From: Bin55 sp964572845
GTDB taxonomy: Bacteria > Pseudomonadota > Gammaproteobacteria > Pseudomonadales > Azotimanducaceae
Direction of reading: 5' to 3'
Assembly (NCBI GenBank): GCA_964572845.1
Contig: CAZNFX010000010.1
Span: forward strand, 62,001-126,000
DNA: 64,000 nucleotides
The notes below the pieces were generated by a model. That model did not search any database, was not told where the DNA came from, and saw only the letters and a list, made by a program, of their open reading frames with translations. Every line of letters starts with the position of its first letter. The stretch's first letter is position 1. Made by a program: the position numbers and the translations under genes. Below are positions 54,829 to 62,104 of this stretch, in pieces.

Positions 54829-56826
54829 ATGAAAAACCTGAAGTGCAATCTCCTACTGTGTTTTCTGCTTCTCGGATGTTTGGCATTAGTAGCCAGCGAA
54901 GAAGAAACTGATGTCTCCGAAGAGGCCCTCCAACCCTATCCACCAGAAGTCTGGGCTGCAAATCCCAACATTCGGTCCGTCCGAGTATCTCCAAACGGAA
55001 AGTACCTGAGCATGTTGCGTTTCGAAGATCCGCGAAGGCTATCTGGACCCTTCATCGAAGTGTTCGATATCACAGGTTCGGAAACCATGGAACTCGTGCA
55101 TCGGCAGCGGTCCGATCCAATGCACATTCAAAGTTACTCCTGGATTAGCGACTCGACCTTCGTCATGACTCTGAGGCAACAGGTTCGTCGTCAAACGGAG
55201 GGATTCAACCGCGGAGTGTTCGAGTACCAGGTAGCCTTAGTCGACGTTGCCAAAAAAGCAATCAAGGACTTTGGTGCTGGGTCGGGAGGAGTGGTCCACA
55301 TTCTTCCAGAACAACCCAACAAGATCATGACTGCGGTTCAGGAAGGAGAGGCCTACAGAAGCAGAATGGCTTCTGCGTATCGGCCGCAAGCCTTTTACGA
55401 GCTCGATCTCGAAACGGGCAACAAGAAATTGCTGCTGCGGGCTCGATTGGCTCAATACTCAATGAACTTTGATCGTTTGGGCAATCCTGAGCACGCCACA
55501 GGGTATGACGAAAGTACAAACGAAATGGTTTTCTACTACCGCCCTGAGGGCTCCACCGGATGGAAAGAGTACTTCAGGCTGAGTGAGGACTCGTTTGAAC
55601 GGTTCCAGCCTGTCGGCAGGGATCCAGCCGCCGAGGACCATGTCTTTGTGATCGCCCACAATGGAAATGACATGGCCGGATTCTGGTCGTACGATGCGGC
55701 GAACAAGGAATTTGCAGAATTGCTGTTTCGACGCGCGGACGTTGACGGACTTGCACCCATCTATCACACCAATACATGGAATCACACGAGAGAAGTAACT
55801 GGAATTCAGTACTTTACGGATAAACGCCATCGAATCTACTTGGATGAACGAGAAGGAAGCATAAATCTCCAACTGCAAGATCTCATACCTAATTCGGGCT
55901 CCGTAGACATTATCAGCCAATCTAAGGATGGAAATGTAATGGTGATCTACAACACCAGTCCTCGCGATCCCGGTACGTATTTTCTCCTCAATAAGGGCCA
56001 GCTAACCGTCTTGGGCAGTATTGCCCCCGACATCGATAGCTCACGACTTGCGGAGGTTCGCTACATAAAGTACAAATCCGACGATGGGCTCGAAATTCCT
56101 GCCTATGTGACCGTTCCGCAAGGCGAGCCGCCTTTTCCGCTCGTAGTTTTTCCCCATGGCGGACCCCATGTCTCGGAGACGATCACTTACGATCCGTGGG
56201 CGCAAATGCTTGCTAACCACGGTTATCTGGTCCTACAACCACAGTATCGAGGTTCGCAGAACTACGGCATTTCCTTCTACAGGGCAAGCTTCACTCCTTC
56301 AAGCCAAGCCGGTCGCTTGATGCAAGCTGACAAGGATGCTGGTGCTCTCTATCTCGTCGAGCAGAAATTAGCCGATCCGGACCGAATGGCGATGGCGGGA
56401 TGGTCGTATGGTGGGTATGCCGCATTGATCGCCGCCACGCGCGACCCGCAAATTTATCAATGCGTGATTGCCGGTGCGGCGGTCGCTGATCCCGTCATGC
56501 AGCTGAACAACTACCGATATCAACTTTCGGGTGCACAGGAAAAGGAACAGCTCGGAACCTGGCTAACGGCGGTATCACCGACAGATGAAGCAGAGAAGGT
56601 CAACGTACCCATGCTGCTGGTACACGGTGATGTCGACCCGCGCGTTTCCATCGACCACGTGACACGCTACCGACGCGAATTGGACAAGCACGAAAAGGTT
56701 TACGAATACATCGAGCTTCCCAATGCATCGCACTTCTACAACACGCTGAACTATCGCCATCGCGAGACTTTCTATTCGGCCATGCTGCGCTTTCTAGAAG
56801 ACGATTGTGGTCCAGATGGGCTTTAG
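54829..56826 (+). CDS. Lipoprotein S9 family prolyl oligopeptidase
   Basis: A 665-residue protein with a lipoprotein signal (LLLGC, lipidated Cys17). Residues 40-400 form the beta-propeller, and the C-terminal alpha/beta hydrolase has the triad: GWSYGGY (Ser), HGDVDPRV (Asp) and ASHFY (His), with HGGPH as the oxyanion segment. S9 enzymes cleave short peptides. ATG 54829 gives the lipobox; the TTG at 54799 lies inside the upstream terminator. It probably processes peptides imported by the adjacent receptor. Confidence 0.92.
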   Translation: MKNLKCNLLLCFLLLGCLALVASEEETDVSEEALQPYPPEVWAANPNIRSVRVSPNGKYLSMLRFEDPRRLSGPFIEVFDITGSETMELVHRQRSDPMHIQSYSWISDSTFVMTLRQQVRRQTEGFNRGVFEYQVALVDVAKKAIKDFGAGSGGVVHILPEQPNKIMTAVQEGEAYRSRMASAYRPQAFYELDLETGNKKLLLRARLAQYSMNFDRLGNPEHATGYDESTNEMVFYYRPEGSTGWKEYFRLSEDSFERFQPVGRDPAAEDHVFVIAHNGNDMAGFWSYDAANKEFAELLFRRADVDGLAPIYHTNTWNHTREVTGIQYFTDKRHRIYLDEREGSINLQLQDLIPNSGSVDIISQSKDGNVMVIYNTSPRDPGTYFLLNKGQLTVLGSIAPDIDSSRLAEVRYIKYKSDDGLEIPAYVTVPQGEPPFPLVVFPHGGPHVSETITYDPWAQMLANHGYLVLQPQYRGSQNYGISFYRASFTPSSQAGRLMQADKDAGALYLVEQKLADPDRMAMAGWSYGGYAALIAATRDPQIYQCVIAGAAVADPVMQLNNYRYQLSGAQEKEQLGTWLTAVSPTDEAEKVNVPMLLVHGDVDPRVSIDHVTRYRRELDKHEKVYEYIELPNASHFYNTLNYRHRETFYSAMLRFLEDDCGPDGL

Positions 56827-56846
56827 GTATATTCACTAGCGCAAAC

Positions 56847-56884
56847 AAAAAAGCGGGCACATTTCTCAATGCGCCCGCTTTTTT
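56847..56884. terminator. Bidirectional terminator
   Basis: AAAAAAGCGGGC and GCCCGCTTTTTT are exact complements with 14 bases between. The T-runs on both strands allow termination of both the S9 peptidase gene and the convergent hsp20 gene. Confidence 0.9.
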
Positions 56885-56905
56885 CCAGCTGTTGGACCGC
56901 TTGCT

Positions 56906-57352
56906 TTACGATTGCACGGAAATGCGCTTGGGCTGCGACGTGGCTCGCTTCTGAATTACAACTTCAAGAACGCCGTCCTTGCTTGAGGCAGAAATCTGTT
57001 CCGGATCGGCTGTGTCGGGCAAGCTGAAGTTTCGCTCAAAGGATCCTTCAACACGCTCAAACCTTCGGAAATTTCCGTTTTCCTCCTCTCGCTCGAACTT
57101 ACGCTCTCCTTTGATTGACAGCGTGCCGTCCTCGACAGTAATCTCGATGTCTTCCGCTTGCATTCCTGGCAGGTCCGCTCTCAATACGAACCGATCGGAA
57201 TCGTCATGGATGTCCGTTGCCGGAGTCCAATTGGAGGACTGCCGAGCCATTTGGCCAGCGACTCGTGGAAAAATGCTCCAAAAGTTGTCTTCAAAATCTC
57301 GCTGCAAATTGCTCGCAGGAGACCAAACTGGATATCGTTCTATGAGTTTCAT
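56906..57352 (-). CDS. Hsp20 small heat-shock protein
   Basis: A 148-residue alpha-crystallin-type holdase that binds unfolding proteins. The alpha-crystallin domain spans about residues 45-135 with FVLRADLPGM, DGTLSIKGER and the GVLEVVIQK end. The C-terminus carries RISVQ, an I/V-x-I/V anchor used in oligomers. The gene has a strong sigma-32 promoter, tying it to rpoH at 16-17 kb. It is monocistronic, divergent from waaA. Confidence 0.95.
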   Translation of the reverse strand: MKLIERYPVWSPASNLQRDFEDNFWSIFPRVAGQMARQSSNWTPATDIHDDSDRFVLRADLPGMQAEDIEITVEDGTLSIKGERKFEREEENGNFRRFERVEGSFERNFSLPDTADPEQISASSKDGVLEVVIQKRATSQPKRISVQS

Positions 57353-57403
57353 ATTCGTTCTCCTCTTGTTGATGTCTTTGAGCTTTCGCTCGGTCTGGTT
57401 GAT

Positions 57404-57434
57404 ATATGGGGCACCCTCTCCAGGATTTCAAGGG
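57404..57434 (-). promoter_or_regulatory. Sigma-32 promoter of hsp20
   Basis: On the minus strand CCCTTGAAA (-35) and CCCCATAT (-10) are separated by 14 bp, matching the sigma-32 consensus CTTGAAA-N(11-16)-CCCCATNT at nearly every position. The -10 lies about 51 bp before the hsp20 ATG. Confidence 0.93.
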
Positions 57435-57470
57435 CAAGATCAAAATTGACATGAGCTTTTGTTTGAAATT

Positions 57471-58757
57471 ATGACTAGAGCAATCTATGCAGCCCTATCC
57501 CGTATTGGTTTCCCGTTCGCTCTGGCATTTCTGCTGATTAGAGGGCTAATCGATCCGAGCTACCGAGCAAGGCGGCGCGAACGATTCGGGATTGTTCCAA
57601 CAGGGCTGCCGCGAGACTGCATATGGGTTCACGCAGTGTCAGCTGGCGAAGCAATTGCCGCCATGCCGGTTGTTGAATTCCTACTCCAATCCTATCCCGA
57701 CAGCGAAATCCTTGTCACTGCCACCACACCTACTGGATCCAAGGAAATCGTGCGTAGATTTGAAGATCGAGTGGGGCATTGCTACGCTCCCTACGACCTT
57801 CCCCGAGCGGTAGACCGCTTTCTGTCCAGCACTAGACCCCGTGCGCTTTTTCTCATGGAGACAGAACTTTGGCCCAACCTCGTGCAAGCAACTGCTCGCA
57901 GGGGTGCACCCGTTTATGTAATCAATGCACGCATGTCGGCGAAGTCAGCAAAAGGGTATTTGCGACTGAGGGACCTGGCGGCAGCCATGTTCGCTTGTGT
58001 TCAAGGAGTCGCTTGCCAGTACGACGACTCCGCGCAACGTTTCAAAGAGTTAGGCCTGCCACCAGAAAAAATCGTTACAACAGGCAGCATAAAGTTTGAT
58101 GTTGGATTGCCTCCACCCTTGCCAAAAGAGGTGACCGAGACGATGGAACGGCTCTGTGCCGTCACGGAAAACCTATGGATTGCGGGAAGCACACATCCAT
58201 CAGAAGAGGAAGTCGCACTAACAGCGCACACCCAAGTTCGGGCTTCGTCTGAAAGTGCGATCCTAATACTTGCTCCAAGGCACATTAATCGTTGCTCGGA
58301 AATCTTAACCCTTTGTTATCGCCATGGTTTTCGTGCCTCAACGATTACATCTCCTGAGGTAGGCTCAGAAGTCCTAATCGTTGATCAGATGGGTTTGTTG
58401 TTTGGGCTCTACGGATTCGTCAGGGCTGCGTTCATCGGCGGCAGCTTGGAGGGCACTGGAGGACACAATCCAATCGAAGCTGCGGTGCATGGAGTCCCAA
58501 TCGCTATGGGTCCGGATAGGCGCAACTTCGACGAGGTCTGCAAACGATTCCACCAAGGCCGATGCCTAAACGACATCGGCAATGCCGACGATTTGGCCAA
58601 AACTATTTCGCGACTGCTAAATGACCAACAGGAGTGGAATCAGCAGTCACAACGAGCACGCGAAGTTGTACTAGAAAATCAAGGTGCTTTGGTTCGCTTG
58701 AAATCCACGATTTCCGATTGGCTGTCAAGCGATCCTAGTTTCCTGAAAGAGAATTGA
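57471..58757 (+). CDS. waaA: WaaA (KdtA) Kdo transferase
   Basis: A 428-residue glycosyltransferase that adds Kdo sugars to lipid A precursors. One N-terminal membrane helix (about residues 6-25) anchors it to the inner membrane; VHAVSAGEAIAA, LFLMETELWPN and GGSLEGTGGHNPIEAAVHGVPI are family signatures. ATG 57471 is used; a TTG at 57459 would add four residues. It converges with tolC and overlaps it by 23 bp. Confidence 0.94.
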   Translation: MTRAIYAALSRIGFPFALAFLLIRGLIDPSYRARRRERFGIVPTGLPRDCIWVHAVSAGEAIAAMPVVEFLLQSYPDSEILVTATTPTGSKEIVRRFEDRVGHCYAPYDLPRAVDRFLSSTRPRALFLMETELWPNLVQATARRGAPVYVINARMSAKSAKGYLRLRDLAAAMFACVQGVACQYDDSAQRFKELGLPPEKIVTTGSIKFDVGLPPPLPKEVTETMERLCAVTENLWIAGSTHPSEEEVALTAHTQVRASSESAILILAPRHINRCSEILTLCYRHGFRASTITSPEVGSEVLIVDQMGLLFGLYGFVRAAFIGGSLEGTGGHNPIEAAVHGVPIAMGPDRRNFDEVCKRFHQGRCLNDIGNADDLAKTISRLLNDQQEWNQQSQRAREVVLENQGALVRLKSTISDWLSSDPSFLKEN

Positions 58758-60159
58758 CCCGAGTTACCGTATTCTCGTTATCCATGAAGGCATTGAGCGC
58801 TTCGATTTCCGCAACACTCAGGACGCCTGCACTCTGCTTCAGCCTCAAGAATCCTGTAATGTAGTCGTACTTGGTATTCTGGTAGGCCAATTGGGCGCCG
58901 AACAATTGTTGCTGCGCATTCAATACCTCAACGATATTCCTAGTACCAACTTCGTAGCCGGTCACTGTGGCTTGGAGCGAGGCCTCACTTGATTGAATGG
59001 CTTTTCGTCGCGCTTCGGCTCTTAGCACGTCGGTAACGACAGTGCGAAATTGGCGCCGAACTTGCTCTTCGATGTTCTGTCTCTGCTGAATGAGCTGCAG
59101 CCGAGTTTGCTCCTTGTTCAAAGAGCTAATGCGATCCTGCACCCAACCTCGTCCATTTTGAAATTGCATGCTGAACGACAGGCCCCAACTAAAACCACGA
59201 CTTTCGTAGGTGATATCGTAGGGGGCTATGATTTCTCCCAGTTGAAACGGTCTCTCGGATCTGTTGTAGTTGGCGGACAGGGTGACCTGCGGCACATTGT
59301 CCAACAATCTTCCCCAGTGATTCAGTTTCTGTATTTCGTATGACTTCTCTTGCTGGAGGATTCCTGGATTATTCCTCATTGCCGTCGCAACCCACTCCTC
59401 CTCCGAATTTGGAACTGGATTTACGATTTCGAAGTCGTCGGCAAGGCGGGAGAGCTCTCCAATTGACTCCCCGGTAAGAACACGCAACTCTTCAAATACC
59501 ACGTCCAGATCTCCGATAGCAGCGATTCTTCCAACGATGGCATTGTCATAGGATGCCTGTGCGTTCAAGACATCCGTACTAGCCGTCAAGCCTACTTCAA
59601 ACCTTTGCTCGGCTTGCTCCAACTGCCGTTGAATGGCCTCTTCAGACCTTACCGCGTTCTCTAGTGCGTCGCGGGTTCTCAAGACGGCGAAATAAGACTC
59701 GACAACTCGAACGATAAGAGCTTGTTCGGCACTCGTCAGACTATACTCGCTTGACGTCGTTTGTCTTCTCGAATTTATGACGCTTATGAATGTCGAGATG
59801 TTGAATAGCGTCTGTGATGCCCCCACACTCCAACCAAGAGTTTCACTCTCCCTCTCATCCCAAACACCATTAGTTGCTGGATTGACGAAGAATTGGTAGT
59901 TTGGATCAGCCAGCATAGCGTCCGGGTATGTAACGCGATTCCTGTTCGTGCTTGCGCCCCTAGGTAGGTTGAAACTAATGCTTGGAAGCAGTTGCGTATG
60001 GGCAGAGTAATTGTTCAGTTTTTGAATCCTGTTGCCGATCTGCGCCAACTTGAAGGTAGCATCGTTGGCATAAGCTTTGTCGTACACTTCGAGTATGTCT
60101 GCACCGCTAACCGACATGCAAAGCCACACAAGGGGAGTCGCGAGAAGGAATCGTTTCAT
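58735..60159 (-). CDS. tolC: TolC outer-membrane efflux channel
   Basis: A 474-residue outer-membrane exit duct for tripartite efflux and type I secretion, with a signal peptide (residues 1-20, ending in SGA). It has the two repeated long coiled-coil helical regions and the NxxR-like segment TRNIVEVLNAQQQLF typical of TolC, mirrored by TASTDVLNAQASYD in the first half. ATG 60159 with AGGTG 7 nt upstream. It ends inside the last codons of waaA on the other strand. Confidence 0.95.
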   Translation of the reverse strand: MKRFLLATPLVWLCMSVSGADILEVYDKAYANDATFKLAQIGNRIQKLNNYSAHTQLLPSISFNLPRGASTNRNRVTYPDAMLADPNYQFFVNPATNGVWDERESETLGWSVGASQTLFNISTFISVINSRRQTTSSEYSLTSAEQALIVRVVESYFAVLRTRDALENAVRSEEAIQRQLEQAEQRFEVGLTASTDVLNAQASYDNAIVGRIAAIGDLDVVFEELRVLTGESIGELSRLADDFEIVNPVPNSEEEWVATAMRNNPGILQQEKSYEIQKLNHWGRLLDNVPQVTLSANYNRSERPFQLGEIIAPYDITYESRGFSWGLSFSMQFQNGRGWVQDRISSLNKEQTRLQLIQQRQNIEEQVRRQFRTVVTDVLRAEARRKAIQSSEASLQATVTGYEVGTRNIVEVLNAQQQLFGAQLAYQNTKYDYITGFLRLKQSAGVLSVAEIEALNAFMDNENTVTRVNSLSGN

Positions 60160-60168
60160 TGGGGACAC

Positions 60169-60604
60169 CTGAGATTTTGCGAGATTTTATCAGAGACCAA
60201 AAGCTAACAAGCCGTAGGCAAATCGCTCTAAATTGTGCCAGCTAGCTGACTATTCGGCATTCAATTTATTGCGAATTCCAATTTGAACAAATGCAGCTGA
60301 CGTAGTTCAGCAAATGCTTTCCGCTTGTAGTCGGACGGTATATGTCTTCTACGGTGAGCAATTGCATATCCGTTGAAGCTTTAACTTGTACCCAAATTGA
60401 ACAAGCGTCTTCCCTTCCTTTCTCATATCGGCAGAAAGAAGAGAAACTGTCGAAAGTACATACCAATTCTCCAATGGCCATTGAAGAATGTAGCAATTGT
60501 GAATTCCCGCTGTACATTACTACAAGCGAATCTTTCAAAAAGTTCTTTTTTGTTGATTATCATTCTTAGGTAATCCCTGTCTTGCTCGAGTCTCCCATAT
60601 TGAA
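60169..60604. other. 436-bp intergenic region between divergent tolC and acyl-CoA dehydrogenase
   Basis: AT-rich and likely to hold both promoters. A minus-strand frame at 60266-60538 (90 codons, cysteine-containing, no known motif) would be a small hypothetical gene upstream of tolC, but it lacks a clear ribosome site, and a plus-strand frame covers the same stretch. Confidence 0.45.
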
Positions 60605-61774
60605 ATGAGCTTCCGTAGTGAAGTACGAGAATGGCTAAGAGCCTCCTGTCCTGAAAGTCTTCTGCGTACAGAAGGAAATCCAGAGTCCGGACGAAGAACA
60701 CCTTTAAGAGGTGACCGTGAGAAGTGGCTGCTGCGAGCAGCGGAACGCGGCTTCACCGTCCCTATGTGGCCGAAACAATACGGAGGAGCGGGGCTAACCA
60801 AGGATCAATATCTTGTACTCCTTGAAGAGATGAGAGCTATTGGTGCTCCATCGCCCTTGGGAGGCATGGGTGTGACGATGCTAGGTCCTACTCTGCTTGA
60901 GTATGGCGACAACGACCAAAAATTGCGACATTTGCCGCCCATCGCTCGCGGTGAGACTCGTTGGTGCCAGGGGTATTCCGAACCTGGTTCAGGCTCTGAT
61001 TTGGCTTCATTGCAGACACGAGCCGTAGATGAGGGCGATCACTACCTTGTCAACGGCCAGAAGATTTGGACCTCTGGAGCTCAATATGCAGACTGGATCT
61101 TTTGCTTGGTGAGGACTGACCCGAATGCTCCCAAGCATGAAGGCATCAGTTTCCTACTGTTCTCTATGAATCAGCCGGGTGTGACGGTTCGCCCAATTCG
61201 GTTGATTTCCGGTGCGTCGCCCTTCTGCGAAACTTTCTTCGACAACGCCATCGCAGACAAGAACGATCTTGTCGGCGGTCTGAACAGGGGATGGACAGTC
61301 GCCAAACGACTTCTACAGCACGAACGATCAGGTATTGGCGCCCTCGCTTCTGGAAGAAATCGTGAGACCGGACCAGCACTCGAACGACTGGCGAAAGAAC
61401 AATTGGGATCCAAAAACGGACGCATTCCCGACCAAAACCTGCGCTTGAAAATCTCGCAGCACTCCATGAACGCTGACGCTTTTCGCCTTACCCAAAAGCG
61501 AACTGTCGAGGAGTCGCAGGGCTCTACTCCTGGTCCGCAGACTTCCATTTTCAAGTACTACGGAGCCAACCTTCGTAAGGAGCGGTCGGAGCTGCAAGTC
61601 TCCATGCTCGGATCACAAGGCATCACCTGGCACACCAAACGGGAAACTGGTACCGATGCAGCCCAAGCGATCACTAGAGATTGGCTCGCCGGCAAGGCTG
61701 GTTCAATTGCGGGAGGCAGCAATGAAATTCAGTTGAACATCATCGCCAAACGCGTCTTGGAACTGCCTGACTAG
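60605..61774 (+). CDS. Acyl-CoA dehydrogenase
   Basis: A 389-residue flavoenzyme that oxidises acyl-CoA to the enoyl-CoA. WCQGYSEPGSGSDLAS and the KIWTSGAQYADW strand are the FAD/substrate-binding motifs, and GSIAGGSNEIQLNIIAKRVL is the conserved C-terminal signature. Similar to the long-chain/steroid-type group. The crotonase near 14 kb could act on its products, but the two are not linked. ATG 60605. Confidence 0.93.
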   Translation: MSFRSEVREWLRASCPESLLRTEGNPESGRRTPLRGDREKWLLRAAERGFTVPMWPKQYGGAGLTKDQYLVLLEEMRAIGAPSPLGGMGVTMLGPTLLEYGDNDQKLRHLPPIARGETRWCQGYSEPGSGSDLASLQTRAVDEGDHYLVNGQKIWTSGAQYADWIFCLVRTDPNAPKHEGISFLLFSMNQPGVTVRPIRLISGASPFCETFFDNAIADKNDLVGGLNRGWTVAKRLLQHERSGIGALASGRNRETGPALERLAKEQLGSKNGRIPDQNLRLKISQHSMNADAFRLTQKRTVEESQGSTPGPQTSIFKYYGANLRKERSELQVSMLGSQGITWHTKRETGTDAAQAITRDWLAGKAGSIAGGSNEIQLNIIAKRVLELPD

Positions 61775-61828
61775 AGGTTTTTCGTGTAGAATGCGCAGCA
61801 AATTCCAGCCTGAATCGAGCAACAAGAA

Positions 61829-62104
61829 ATGGCACGAGTAACAGTAGAAGATTGCCTAGAACATGTAGAAAACCGCTTCGAGTTGGTCAGACTCGCATCG
61901 GAACGAGCTCGACAATTGCAGTTGCTCAACGGCGACCCCCTTGTGCCGGAGGAAAACGACAAGCACACAGTGATCGCCCTACGGGAAATTGCTGAAGGAC
62001 TGGTCACAGATGAAGTGCTATCCGATTCGGCAAGTGACTTGACCGAAGAAGTAACCCCCGTTACCCGGCTAGATCGAGGAGATGAGTCCTCCAGCGACTT
62101 CTGA
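61829..62104 (+). CDS. rpoZ: RpoZ RNA polymerase omega subunit
   Basis: A 91-residue subunit that helps assemble beta-prime into core polymerase. MARVTVEDCLEHVENRFELV and the RARQL and NDKHTVIALREIAEG segments are standard. The C-terminal tail is longer and more acidic than average. It overlaps spoT by 23 bp, the usual gammaproteobacterial rpoZ-spoT arrangement. Confidence 0.97.
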   Translation: MARVTVEDCLEHVENRFELVRLASERARQLQLLNGDPLVPEENDKHTVIALREIAEGLVTDEVLSDSASDLTEEVTPVTRLDRGDESSSDF

